This document shows, piece by piece, positions 15,851 to 23,673 of a stretch of DNA of 39,430 bases (positions are counted from its first letter, which is position 1; every line of letters starts with the position of its first letter). Both the position numbers and the translations under genes were made by a program. The notes beneath the pieces were generated by a model. It had not been told where the DNA came from. It saw only the letters and a list, made by a program, of their open reading frames with translations, and searched no databases. This stretch comes from a virus, in IMG/VR virus record IMGVR_UViG_3300044731_000415, positions 1 to 39,430 of that record; one strand, given 5' to 3'.

Positions 15851-16782
15851 AACTTTCCTTCCATGCGTAGTTTTGCCAATTCCATGGCGTATTTTTCAAG
15901 CGGAACTCCAAGCCTCTTGGCCGTATTAGCTTCTGAGGTTGTCAGCTTCAGTTTTTTAGGTGGCGAGCTGCGCGTTGCCGGGGCAACCACCGAAGCAGGA
16001 GGCTTTGCTTTTTCCTCTGGCGGCTCCCGATCGCCAAAGTACTCAGGGAATTTCTCCCTTACGCGAGAATTAATCTTCTCGTAATACTCATCCGTCAATG
16101 CGTAATGTTCGCCATTTTCCCGAGTAAGCTTTTTATGCAGGCCCATGGCAAAAAACGTCATCTCATCATCTACCCCAGGCTCGCCTGATTGACCAAACCA
16201 CTTATTATTGGCCTTCCAGGTTTCTGCTTTGCGGTCTTGATAAGTATTCTGCTGAACATTATAAGCAGGGTTTTGTTGCTGTGGCAACTCGGGCGCTGGT
16301 TCGGGCGCAGCGGGTTTGAAGTTTTTAACCCGATCGGCCTTTAACATCGCCACATTTAATGCTTTCTGGGCTGCCAATATCCTGTCAGATTCTTGGCTAT
16401 CCAACGCTTCTTTATAACTACGCTCTGCCTCAGCTACCTCTTTATCTGTGGCAAATTGCATCGTCTTTATTAACGTGCTTTCACCCGTAGTTAGTTTCTC
16501 TTTCAGCTTTGCATTTTCTTCAGCAATTTGTTTTGCATAGGCAATAGCTGCCTCACGCTCACGCTGCGCCTCTTCCTTGGCTCTGCGCTCATCGTGATAC
16601 CCATGCTTCAAATGCTGAATGCGTTTCTTTACATTATCTGAATACTGTTTGATTTCATCATCAGGTATCTCAGATGGATCACCCTTTAATGGCGTCGCAT
16701 TCCTATCCGCCTCGGGGCGATCGTCAACAATCTCGATCTCTGCCTCACCCTCGACTTCAAATTCAATCTTCTCTTCACTCAT
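15847..16782 (-). CDS. Capsid scaffold protein
   Basis: 311 residues from ATG 16782, with GGGGAAG five bases upstream (an upstream GTG at 16830 has no such signal). The protein is acidic at the N-terminus (EEKIEFEVEGEAEIEIVDDR), has a long charged coiled coil near residues 50-165, a Pro/Gln-rich hinge, and a basic helical C-terminus (LKLTTSEANTAKRLGVPLEK then YAMELAKLRMEGKL). This is the usual design of phage scaffolds: a helical core with a basic capsid-binding end. Position upstream of the capsid gene agrees. Confidence 0.8.
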   Translation of the reverse strand: MSEEKIEFEVEGEAEIEIVDDRPEADRNATPLKGDPSEIPDDEIKQYSDNVKKRIQHLKHGYHDERRAKEEAQREREAAIAYAKQIAEENAKLKEKLTTGESTLIKTMQFATDKEVAEAERSYKEALDSQESDRILAAQKALNVAMLKADRVKNFKPAAPEPAPELPQQQNPAYNVQQNTYQDRKAETWKANNKWFGQSGEPGVDDEMTFFAMGLHKKLTRENGEHYALTDEYYEKINSRVREKFPEYFGDREPPEEKAKPPASVVAPATRSSPPKKLKLTTSEANTAKRLGVPLEKYAMELAKLRMEGKL

Positions 16783-16792
16783 AACTTCCCCT

Positions 16793-17158
16793 TTATGCGC
16801 GGCTATAGCCACGAGGATCTTGAACCACACCCTCTATGGTGTCGTCGTTGATCAAACGAAACTCCCGTCCGTGAATCTTGAACCGGGTTCCTGAATAAGC
16901 ACGCACTAAAACAAAATCGCCTTCCTTGCACCATGGTCCCGTTGGGAACTTTGCCGCATCCTTATAGCAATCCGGTCCCATCTTCAGTACAAACAAAACA
17001 ACCGTGCTGAACTCTTCAATTTTTGCAAGCGAATCAGGCTTGAATAAACCATTGGCAAACTTATCCTCTACCTCTGGTAAGGCGCATAACATCCGATAAC
17101 CCGTGGGCTCTGGGAGTTGCGTTGCTTCCTGCTGAGAATCCTCAGTAATATCACTCAT
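16793..17158 (-). CDS. GroES-like co-chaperonin
   Basis: 121 residues. The segment YRMLCALPEVEDKFANGLFK followed by PDSLAKIEEFSTVVLFVLKM, then GDFVLVRAYSGTRFKIHGRE and FRLINDDTIEGVVQDP follow the GroES beta-barrel plan, including a mobile-loop region and the closing IEGVV strand. Phage GroES homologues pair with host GroEL to fold the capsid protein, and here the gene lies between portal and scaffold. The length is slightly above bacterial GroES. The overlap with the preceding gene is eight bases. Confidence 0.85.
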   Translation of the reverse strand: MSDITEDSQQEATQLPEPTGYRMLCALPEVEDKFANGLFKPDSLAKIEEFSTVVLFVLKMGPDCYKDAAKFPTGPWCKEGDFVLVRAYSGTRFKIHGREFRLINDDTIEGVVQDPRGYSRA

Positions 17159-17339
17159 CGTATTCCTTCATTCGATTGGCAAGGTCTTCGTTGATGCGCC
17201 TTGCGACCAAAAGACCTTGAATCTGGCCGCAGACGAATTTGTACTCCTCAAAACTCTTCATGCTCCCTTGCGAGAGTTGTCCTTCTAAATACCTAATCTG
17301 CTTATCAATCTCTAGCTCTACAGCTTCGGCGTAATTCAT
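17151..17339 (-). CDS. Small helical head-module protein
   Basis: 62 residues, entirely helical in appearance (MNYAEAVELEIDKQIRYLEG; SFEEYKFVCGQIQGLLVARR). Short acidic proteins of this type sit directly after the portal gene in related phages and are of unknown role. The start overlaps the portal stop (ATGA) and the end overlaps the co-chaperonin start, so it is translated in series with both. Confidence 0.7.
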   Translation of the reverse strand: MNYAEAVELEIDKQIRYLEGQLSQGSMKSFEEYKFVCGQIQGLLVARRINEDLANRMKEYDE

Positions 17340-19738
17340 TTACCCATCCTTGCTAAAGACTGATCGCGCTGAATATCCGCCGCCTTATCAATCATCTTGG
17401 CCGCTATATTCTGCTCAGCTATCTGGTTCATGCTCTGAATCCGTTGCTGCTCAAGCATCACCTTGTCCTGCTGAGCCTGTGCTTTCAACATAATGTCAGC
17501 CTGATCCTTCTGAGCCTCACGCTGCTCCTTCTGCTGCTTAAGCGCCAACTCTGCCTGTTGCATCTGGACCAAAGGATCTTGTGCTTGCTGTTGAGCCTGC
17601 TGTTGTTGAGCCTCTGCCATGTGCTGCTGTAGTAACTGCTGGGCACCTCGCGCTGCAAGCCTTGAGATTTCAACCTCAAAGTCTTCAGGCAACGGCTGAT
17701 CTGGTGGTGGCAATGGCACACCAAGCTGCTGCTCGATCTGCTTACGGTACAAGAACGCCATGTGCTCATTGATATGGGCCATGGCCGCAGCCATCATCAC
17801 ACCGCCCTGGGGATTTTGCTGCACTTGCTGTCTCAACATCGGATCTTGGATAGCCGCCGTATGGACCGCCAAATGAGCCTCATGATCTTGGTAGATAAAG
17901 GCTTTCACTGGCTGCATCGTCAGTATGGCCATGTTCTCCGATACCGGATCACGAGGTTGCTCTGCCTTGGCTGCTGGGATCAGCTTATCAATGTTCTTGA
18001 TACCCAAGACTTCCAACATGCGCTTATGTAACTCTGGCATGTCATAGATCTGTGGAGCCTGTGCTGCCAACTGTAGTACTGCTTGATACTGCGTAACCCG
18101 CTGTGCAAGGGTTGTTGCATTAGGATCAGATACTGGTATGACATCAACCAAGTCATAGTCAGCTTGTTTGACCAGCCTTCCGCCAGGCGCATCTACATCG
18201 TAGCTATATTCTGTAGGTGCATAGTCTCTAATAATAGAAGCAAGAAGCTTAAACTCCTGACGCATGGAGTAATGAAGCCTTGCCTGCACCGCAGACATGA
18301 CCTTGAGGGTTCTCTCCAATACGGCAAGCGTCGTACCAACCGGTGTATTCGCGGACAAGTCCGAAATCTGCATATCAGCCGTTGCAGCAAACCGACGGCC
18401 TTCCTGAACTATCGTCTGTAGCAACTGGTAAAGAACCTGACTTGGCTCTTTGTAAGGTAGCGGAAGGATGTTGTCCCTAATAGAACCTGATGGCACATCC
18501 ACATCCCTGAACTCACCCGGTGCGATCGGTGTGTCATCACCTTTCACTCGCAGGCCGCGGGACTTCAATCCGCCCGGAAGGTTCGATAACGTACCAGCAT
18601 CTACCAACTGACGAATCAAAGACGTGCCAGACTTGGCAAACGCACCTACCAAGTGAATTAATCCAAAACCATAGAACCCAAATCCCGGAATGTACGGGTA
18701 ATGGACAAAGTGCATCCGCTTAAGCTTTAACGGATCCTCTTCATACCAGTTCCTACGAATGGCTAGGATCTTGTTCGTGCTTTCATCAATCGTCACCACA
18801 TAAGGTAGTGCAATTTCCGTGGGGCCGTTCTTGTCAGTATCTTCAAATCCTGGGAGATCTAGCTCTACGTGCATCTCAAGAATGCGATACCTGTCATCCA
18901 TCGTGGCTGACATACCTTCTTCTTCAGCCTTGCGCTTTTCTACCTCACTTAATACCGTGGATGGCTCGCCTAAATCCACATCGCGCCAGAATCCTGCGTG
19001 CTGAAGCTTCCTCACTTCATTTTGAGTCTTACGCATAATGTGCGTAATTCTTGGCGCCGACCTTAAATCGCTTGCACCAAAGGGAACCACAATATCCTCT
19101 GCCGGAATAAACATAGATACCGGCCGTCCAAGCGAAGGATCGTAGTAAACCTTCTTAAATGCCGACCCTGCCAAGGCCAAAGACCAAAGCATCTTCTCGT
19201 GCTCAGGTCTGTACTCAGGCATCTCTTCCGTTAAACGGTAGTTCATGTCATCTTTGACACGCTCTGCCGCATCCTCTTTCTCTTTAGTAAGCGATCCAAC
19301 AATCTGCGTCTTCACCGGCCCCGAGGCAGGGAAAGTCTCCATGATGGATTCAGCTTGGAACCGTACAGCAGCCTCTGACAGTAGTGGATAAAACACACCG
19401 CACGCCCCAGGCCATGGTTCTGTACGCTCTTCGTACTTCAAACCAAGAAGCTTCAGTCCATCAGCGTAGGTATCTACCCATTCCTTGCGGGATGACTTGT
19501 CTGTCTCATAGTCTTGGATCAGATCACTAGCAATAGAAGCCAGATCCCGGTCATCCATGTACTCAGCAAGGTTGGCATCAAAATCTTCTGGGCTTTCACG
19601 CTCTGCCTCAAAGACAATCTCTACGCCATCTGCTGATATGGCTAACGCATCTGGGTTCTCAATCTCAATTTCCACTTCCGTGGGCTCTTCCATGGCGGCA
19701 TCAAGACCTAATGGCGCAGGATAAAGTGCAGGTTCCAT
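17336..19738 (-). CDS. Portal protein
   Basis: 800 residues. Diagnostic parts include TYADGLKLLGLKYEERTEPW, PLLSEAAVRFQAESIMETFP, FIPAEDIVVPFGASDLRSAP, LRQLVDAGTLSNLPGGLKSR and ADMQISDLSANTPVGTTLAV, the pattern of the large portal proteins of SU10- and P22-like short-tailed phages. The last 130 residues are Gln-rich and coiled coil, fitting an internal barrel. It forms the dodecameric DNA channel at one vertex. It lies directly downstream of the large terminase, as expected for packaging genes. Confidence 0.9.
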   Translation of the reverse strand: MEPALYPAPLGLDAAMEEPTEVEIEIENPDALAISADGVEIVFEAERESPEDFDANLAEYMDDRDLASIASDLIQDYETDKSSRKEWVDTYADGLKLLGLKYEERTEPWPGACGVFYPLLSEAAVRFQAESIMETFPASGPVKTQIVGSLTKEKEDAAERVKDDMNYRLTEEMPEYRPEHEKMLWSLALAGSAFKKVYYDPSLGRPVSMFIPAEDIVVPFGASDLRSAPRITHIMRKTQNEVRKLQHAGFWRDVDLGEPSTVLSEVEKRKAEEEGMSATMDDRYRILEMHVELDLPGFEDTDKNGPTEIALPYVVTIDESTNKILAIRRNWYEEDPLKLKRMHFVHYPYIPGFGFYGFGLIHLVGAFAKSGTSLIRQLVDAGTLSNLPGGLKSRGLRVKGDDTPIAPGEFRDVDVPSGSIRDNILPLPYKEPSQVLYQLLQTIVQEGRRFAATADMQISDLSANTPVGTTLAVLERTLKVMSAVQARLHYSMRQEFKLLASIIRDYAPTEYSYDVDAPGGRLVKQADYDLVDVIPVSDPNATTLAQRVTQYQAVLQLAAQAPQIYDMPELHKRMLEVLGIKNIDKLIPAAKAEQPRDPVSENMAILTMQPVKAFIYQDHEAHLAVHTAAIQDPMLRQQVQQNPQGGVMMAAAMAHINEHMAFLYRKQIEQQLGVPLPPPDQPLPEDFEVEISRLAARGAQQLLQQHMAEAQQQQAQQQAQDPLVQMQQAELALKQQKEQREAQKDQADIMLKAQAQQDKVMLEQQRIQSMNQIAEQNIAAKMIDKAADIQRDQSLARMGK

Positions 19739-19746
19739 CTTGGCTC

Positions 19747-21249
19747 CTAGTAATAAGCAACCTTGCGCCGGTATATCGGCTCGCGGTCTTCATCATCTGA
19801 TTGCAGGCTTAAAAAACCGCCCGTCCTAAAGCGTAATAAGGCTTGGGTCATCGAGTCTACTAGGTCATCATGCTCGCCCGAAGGAAAAGCTGCGACTTCC
19901 TCAATCAACTCATCCGCAAACTTACGCTCCGGCACCCAGATCCGCCCCGAAGCAAACAGATCCGATACAGCATTGAGCCTCACGATCTTGTCGTTTCCTT
20001 TGGTAGGACTGTACTCGCTGACCGGTATACCCATCCTCCTGAGTTCAAAGACCAACGGGCTTCCTGCTGCCTTGGCTTCAACCAAAAATACATCCGGTTC
20101 CCACTCGCGGTAGGTTTCATAAGCCTTCTGCTTAAGTTCAGGGAATTCATATCGGTCCTTAAACGCATCCAGCAAGATGATATTCGTTTCTCCCTCCTCT
20201 GTCGTCCACACACCCCATGTAGTACAAGCAGAAAAGTCAGCCCTATTGTGCTTAAGAAACGCCGTGTCCCAACTCTGAATCACAAAATCACATGGCGGCG
20301 GCCTATCACCCTCCCAAACCTTCCACCACTCTCGCTTAACAATCGCACCTTCCTCAGCCGTTGGCTGTTGCTGGTACTGAGCATTCCATTTACCTACCGG
20401 CAACTCCTCTTTAAGCGCCAGTAACTCCTCTAACTTCCAAAACTCAGGCCAAACAGGTTTACCAGACGGCATAATCGCAGGTAATTCAATCACCTCCCAA
20501 TCATCACCACCTCTTGTTTGACTTGCTTTAATAACTTGGCCCGTAAGGTCTCTCAACGACCACCTAGTCATTACAATAATTATAGCGCCCCCAGGTTGTA
20601 ATCGCTGCCGCGGCCCTGACGTATACCATTCATATACTGAATCAAATATATCTGGTTTATGAGCCGCTAATTTTGCTTCTTGTTCTGAATGCGGATCATC
20701 AATAATTAATAAATCAGCGCCTTTACCCGTTACAGAACCACCAACACCGATGGAAAAATACTCACCACCCTTATTAGTAGCCCATCGCCCAGCCGATTTA
20801 TTATCTGCTTTGAGTTTTACATCAGTAAATACTTGATTATATTCTTCGGAATCAATTAAGTTTCTAACTTTACGTCCAAAACCAACGGCTAATTCAGCAG
20901 TATGTGAGGTCTGTATTATCTTTTTATTCGGATTCTTACCCAAAAACCAAGCAGGTAATAAATAACTTGCAAACTCAGACTTGGTATGTCGAGGTGCCAT
21001 ATTAATAATAAGACGTTTATTATGTCCATTAACAACATTTTCAAACGCCTTAGCCACGACCTCATGATGTTTACCAGGAATAAACCCCGGCCACATGCGT
21101 TTTACAAACCCCATGAAATCATTTTGAGCATGGGACTTTGCATCTTCCCTCTCTAACTCCTCTATCTCCTGAAGCAGTATCCGCTGCTCATCCTCAGTAA
21201 GTAGATGAAGCTTCCCGGCAGCTGCTTTGGCTAACTGCCTAATGTCCAT
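19747..21249 (-). CDS. terL: Terminase large subunit (ATPase and nuclease)
   Basis: 500 residues from ATG 21249, with GGAAG five bases upstream (a longer start at 21273 lacks this). ATPase motifs: Walker A-like MAPRHTKSE near residue 85, Walker B LLIIDDPHS near 180, and the coupling motif IIIVMTRWS. Nuclease motifs: the aspartate in VIQSWDTAFLK, FLVEAKAAG, and the late GEHDDLVDSM. It packages DNA into the prohead using ATP and cuts concatemers. Length is normal. The neighbours are terminase small subunit genes upstream and the portal downstream. Confidence 0.95.
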   Translation of the reverse strand: MDIRQLAKAAAGKLHLLTEDEQRILLQEIEELEREDAKSHAQNDFMGFVKRMWPGFIPGKHHEVVAKAFENVVNGHNKRLIINMAPRHTKSEFASYLLPAWFLGKNPNKKIIQTSHTAELAVGFGRKVRNLIDSEEYNQVFTDVKLKADNKSAGRWATNKGGEYFSIGVGGSVTGKGADLLIIDDPHSEQEAKLAAHKPDIFDSVYEWYTSGPRQRLQPGGAIIIVMTRWSLRDLTGQVIKASQTRGGDDWEVIELPAIMPSGKPVWPEFWKLEELLALKEELPVGKWNAQYQQQPTAEEGAIVKREWWKVWEGDRPPPCDFVIQSWDTAFLKHNRADFSACTTWGVWTTEEGETNIILLDAFKDRYEFPELKQKAYETYREWEPDVFLVEAKAAGSPLVFELRRMGIPVSEYSPTKGNDKIVRLNAVSDLFASGRIWVPERKFADELIEEVAAFPSGEHDDLVDSMTQALLRFRTGGFLSLQSDDEDREPIYRRKVAYY

Positions 21250-21457
21250 CTTTCTTCCTAACCACCCGAACACTCCTAGGCTTACCAGGCGTCTTCTTCA
21301 AATACCCCTGCTTACACAGACTCTTCACCAGCCTATGCACATTACTCTTACTATCCTGTAGCAACACAAACCGTATGTCGTCATACGAAGGACCAAAGTG
21401 GTACAACTCCCACCAAGTCTTCACAGCCAGCAGGACTTTTGCCTCTGCCTGTGTCAT
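21239..21457 (-). CDS. LexA-type winged-helix DNA-binding protein
   Basis: 72 residues from ATG 21457 (MTQAEAKVLLAVKTWWELYH), then FGPSYDDIRFVLLQDSKSNV and HRLVKSLCKQGYLKKTPGKP. This matches the LexA N-terminal winged helix, including the GxSPSYxxI-like helix start and the RLVxxLxxxGYL recognition and wing region. No peptidase domain follows. It overlaps the terminase start by 11 bases and its ATG overlaps the stop of the membrane-protein gene (ATGA). It is probably a local transcription regulator, or possibly an accessory terminase DNA-binding factor. Confidence 0.75.
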   Translation of the reverse strand: MTQAEAKVLLAVKTWWELYHFGPSYDDIRFVLLQDSKSNVHRLVKSLCKQGYLKKTPGKPRSVRVVRKKDGH

Positions 21458-21603
21458 ATCAAACCTATCAAGATAAAACCAACACCCCACATCATCAAAA
21501 CACCAGCAAAGTAATTCTGCGATGAATGCGATCTAGCCGGCGGCCCGTTCTCTGCCACCTTGTACCCAGCATACAGAAGCACAAGACCAACCACGATCTT
21601 CAC
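21454..21603 (-). CDS. 49-residue membrane protein, holin-like
   Basis: A short frame from GTG 21603 to TGA 21454. The start overlaps the stop of 21600-21806 (GTGA), the stop overlaps the ATG of the LexA-like gene (ATGA), and GGGAG lies five bases before the GTG. The peptide has two hydrophobic segments, KIVVGLVLLYAGYKVA and FAGVLMMWGVGFILIGLI, around a short polar loop. It resembles a minimal two-pass membrane protein such as a small holin or superinfection-exclusion factor (inference). Confidence 0.7.
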   Translation of the reverse strand: MKIVVGLVLLYAGYKVAENGPPARSHSSQNYFAGVLMMWGVGFILIGLI

Positions 21604-21806
21604 TTCAACTCCCTAATCAACCCAGCACACACCTTCGCCCCAGGGTCCTTGGTATTCCTACCCCAGTCCTCACAAACCAAAGCACACCTCTCCCTCTCAT
21701 GTATCTGTACTAACCTCATAAAAGACAACAAATCCCCAGTAGTACCTATCCACCCACCATCCCCAACCTTCATACCAGCACTACTGGCCATCTTCACCAG
21801 ATTCAT
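21600..21806 (-). CDS. Small protein of the ERExCAxVCE...IRxL family
   Basis: 68 residues. The centre IHERERCALVCEDWGRNTKD followed by PGAKVCAGLIRELK resembles the C-terminal pattern (REREACAxxCE...CxxAIRAR) of the small paralogous proteins at 33.1-33.8 kb and 38.9-39.4 kb. It overlaps the 3' end of the small-terminase gene and the GTG of the 49-residue membrane gene. Function is unknown. The cysteines spaced around a helix may bind metal. Confidence 0.65.
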   Translation of the reverse strand: MNLVKMASSAGMKVGDGGWIGTTGDLLSFMRLVQIHERERCALVCEDWGRNTKDPGAKVCAGLIRELK

Positions 21807-22710
21807 TCAACCTCCTCTGCACCTCTTCCCTAGCTTCCTCCCTAGGCTGCCACTCTATCTTCGGCACCTCCCCCATCGTCTCCGCATACCACCTCTTCGG
21901 ATCCTCCCATATCGGCCTCTCCTTTTTTTTCCTACCCCCCGTATGGGAACCCACTCCCTCTTCCATGGGGGCCTCTTCTGAGGTAATTCCGCCCATGGAC
22001 GGAATTGTAGACTTTAGTAGGGGGTGGGGGTCTTCTTCGTGTGGAGGTAAATTTTTTTCGGATGGTTCGTGTGGATTTGCTGGTGGTATGTGTGGATTAT
22101 TGGACCTAGCGCCGCCCCCAGCCCCCTGGCCGCTTTGCCCCTCCCCCCCTACCGTGGGGTCGCCCTCGTGCGCCTGCGCGTGAGCCGGTGGGTGCGCGTC
22201 CACGTCAATCACCCCGCCGAGCCGGGCTAGCTTTTCCCGCAAGCGTGCCGTTGTATCCGAGCCGGTTTGATGCGTGACAACCGAGCGGGTTTCGAAGGCG
22301 CTCACGTCGGCTAGCTGGCCGAGCATACGCAAAGCCTGAAGGCGATCGCTATCCTTTTTGGCTGTGCGTGCGAGGTGCTGAAGGGAATCTACGAGGAAAG
22401 ATCGGATTTGTAGGGGGTTTTGCGAATACCTCAGCCGCTCGACCGCTTGTTGCTGCGACAAGGCCGCTTGCACATTATCTGCCGACGCCGCCCTGCTGGC
22501 CATCATGCTCACTGTCTTGCTGTTCGTTGTCTTGGGCTCATGCGTCATAAGGTACGCTTCCCGCTTAGTCGCCCCCGCCCCTATAGCCTCGACCAATGCT
22601 TTTTGCTTTGGTGTCAGCGGTATATGGGGAGTGAGCACTTTGTGTGCTGGTATTCCCTTGCTTATGAGGTCAACCGCTACCGGCGGTAATTCCTGCGCCT
22701 CACTTGCCAT
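21781..22710 (-). CDS. terS: Terminase small subunit-like protein
   Basis: 309 residues from ATG 22710 (AAGGG eight bases upstream). An earlier ATG at 22752 falls inside the likely promoter -10 box and is rejected. The N-terminal part LTPKQKALVEAIGAGATKRE followed by AYLMTHEPKTTNSKTVSMMA is the helix-turn-helix of terminase small subunits. A helical oligomerisation part follows (IRSFLVDSLQHLARTAKKDS). Residues about 170-260 are a His/Pro/Gly-rich linker in which the palindromic element encodes LLKSTIPSMGGITSEE (near 231-246). It recognises phage DNA for packaging. Confidence 0.8.
   Translation of the reverse strand: MASEAQELPPVAVDLISKGIPAHKVLTPHIPLTPKQKALVEAIGAGATKREAYLMTHEPKTTNSKTVSMMASRAASADNVQAALSQQQAVERLRYSQNPLQIRSFLVDSLQHLARTAKKDSDRLQALRMLGQLADVSAFETRSVVTHQTGSDTTARLREKLARLGGVIDVDAHPPAHAQAHEGDPTVGGEGQSGQGAGGGARSNNPHIPPANPHEPSEKNLPPHEEDPHPLLKSTIPSMGGITSEEAPMEEGVGSHTGGRKKKERPIWEDPKRWYAETMGEVPKIEWQPREEAREEVQRRLNESGEDGQ
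21980..22024 (+). repeat. Palindromic element, copy 2 (inside terS)
   Basis: Core 21985-22006 is the same 22-bp palindrome as at 11068 with a single T-to-C change at 21992. It is followed by TGTAGACTTTAGTAGGGGG. Orientation is opposite to copy 1 and the same as the copy at 30415. It is read in frame on the minus strand within the low-complexity linker of terS. Confidence 0.85.
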
Positions 22711-22750
22711 GCTTTGCCCTTCCCTTGCCGTGTGAACGTTATGCGAACGC

Positions 22751-22778
22751 ATTATGACCGTTTATCTGCTGCAGTCAA
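22751..22778 (-). promoter_or_regulatory. Sigma-70-like promoter for the terminase/head operon
   Basis: On the minus strand TTGACT (22778-22773) and CATAAT (22756-22751) are 16 bases apart, each one mismatch from consensus. Transcription would start near 22744, upstream of the ATG at 22710, supporting that start for terS. Confidence 0.6.
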
Positions 22779-22828
22779 CCGCATGTCAGCTAGAACCTGC
22801 CATTAGTCCATTTATACCCTTTGCCCTA

Positions 22829-22867
22829 TTGCATACAATACATGACGAGACTATTATGTATTGCATG
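22829..22867 (+). promoter_or_regulatory. Sigma-70-like promoter with inverted-repeat operator candidate
   Basis: TTGCAT (22829-22834) and TATTAT (22852-22857) are 17 bases apart, giving a plausible plus-strand promoter for the gene at 22892. An imperfect inverted repeat, CATACAATACAT (22832-22843) and ATGTATTGCATG (22856-22867), matches at 11 of 12 positions and brackets the space between the two boxes. A repressor bound there would block this promoter. Confidence 0.55.
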
Positions 22868-22891
22868 TTCAATCACAACCTGGAGATCACC

Positions 22892-23098
22892 ATGACAACC
22901 GATCAAGCAATTGAACTTGCTCTCAAGCATGCTAACTGTTCCAGCTCTCACGCTTGTTTATATGATGCCGTCAGAGTACTAGACGCTGAATGCTTTACCC
23001 CGGCCGAGCGTCAGCAATACGCTAAACAATGGGCAGCCCGATCGCTTGCTTACTCAGTGGGCATTTTCCATGCTGATTATCAAAAGGCAATCGCCTAA
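22892..23098 (+). CDS. Small accessory protein, first gene of the plus-strand cassette
   Basis: 68 residues from ATG 22892, chosen because TGGAGATC lies just upstream and an operator-bearing promoter precedes it. Longer upstream starts would cross that promoter. Sequence: MTTDQAIELALKHANCSSSH, then ACLYDAVRVLDAECFTPAER and a helical end with WAARSLAYSVGIFH. Short helical proteins with this TTDQAIELA...CSSSARLCLADA-like layout are common on proteobacterial plasmids and phages. Function unknown. Confidence 0.7.
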   Translation: MTTDQAIELALKHANCSSSHACLYDAVRVLDAECFTPAERQQYAKQWAARSLAYSVGIFHADYQKAIA

Positions 23099-23105
23099 TC
23101 AACCC

Positions 23106-23119
23106 GCCCCCTCGGGGGC
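23106..23119 (+). terminator. Short GC hairpin with T-rich tail between genes
   Basis: GCCCC (23106-23110) pairs with GGGGC (23115-23119) around a CTCG loop and is followed by TTTCCCTT. It may be a weak terminator or an mRNA-stabilising hairpin after the first gene of the cassette. The stem is only 5 bp. Confidence 0.4.
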
Positions 23120-23140
23120 TTTCCCTTGGAGCTTTCAACC

Positions 23141-23404
23141 ATGACGCACAAATACACTTTCCACAGCGACGCCGGTCACGGCTGGCTTGAGGTTCCCTTT
23201 TCCATGCTTCGGAACTTGCAGATCGAAGACAAAATTACCCCCTATAGTTACATGAAAGGAAAAACCGCTTTCCTTGAAGAGGATTGCGACTTATCGACTT
23301 TCCTTCAAGCCTATCGCCTGCGCTTTGGGCATGACCCGAACATGGCCGAATTACATACAGAAGATTCGCCTATCCGGGGTTTTCAATCCTATCGCCAACC
23401 CTGA
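23141..23404 (+). CDS. Conserved plasmid/phage accessory protein, unknown function
   Basis: 87 residues from ATG 23141 (TTGGAGC upstream): MTHKYTFHSDAGHGWLEVPF, then SMLRNLQIEDKITPYSYMKG and KTAFLEEDCDLSTFLQAYRL. I recognise the YTFxSDxGHGWLxV...KITPYSY...AYLEEDCD pattern from proteins carried on many proteobacterial plasmids and phages. No function is known. It is compact alpha/beta with no membrane segment. Second gene of the GC-rich cassette. Confidence 0.75.
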   Translation: MTHKYTFHSDAGHGWLEVPFSMLRNLQIEDKITPYSYMKGKTAFLEEDCDLSTFLQAYRLRFGHDPNMAELHTEDSPIRGFQSYRQP

Positions 23405-23472
23405 GAGCCTAGCCCATCGCCTCGCGTGCGGGGCTTTGGGGTGTGCTTTTGCACCATAACCAGAGAGAACCA

Positions 23473-23673
23473 ATGAAAAAACTGATTAACCGGCTAGCCC
23501 TTAGGCTTGCACCCTTTACAGTGCGCGTGCTTAGCTCAGACCGCACTTATACCCACCGCGCCCACACTTACCGCGAAGCACTCGAATGGGCCCAGCAATA
23601 CCCCGCCGACTGGGGTCGCGTCATTATCACCGGCCGCTTTGGTCGCGCCATCGCAGAACGGGGGCAAGCATGA
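23473..23673 (+). CDS. Small accessory protein, unknown function
   Basis: 66 residues from ATG 23473 (GAGAG eight bases upstream): MKKLINRLALRLAPFTVRVL, then SSDRTYTHRAHTYREALEWA and a basic end WGRVIITGRFGRAIAERGQA. The N-terminal amphipathic helix is Arg/Leu-rich. The TYREALEWA stretch looks like a small alpha/beta domain. The stop overlaps the ATG of the DUF2591 gene (ATGA). No family recognised. Confidence 0.65.
   Translation: MKKLINRLALRLAPFTVRVLSSDRTYTHRAHTYREALEWAQQYPADWGRVIITGRFGRAIAERGQA

Noticed and set aside
22754-22891. Upstream N-terminal extension of the gene at 22892
   Set aside because: It would begin near the opposite promoter and be translated through the plus promoter and operator. 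ATG 22892 has a proper ribosome-binding site.
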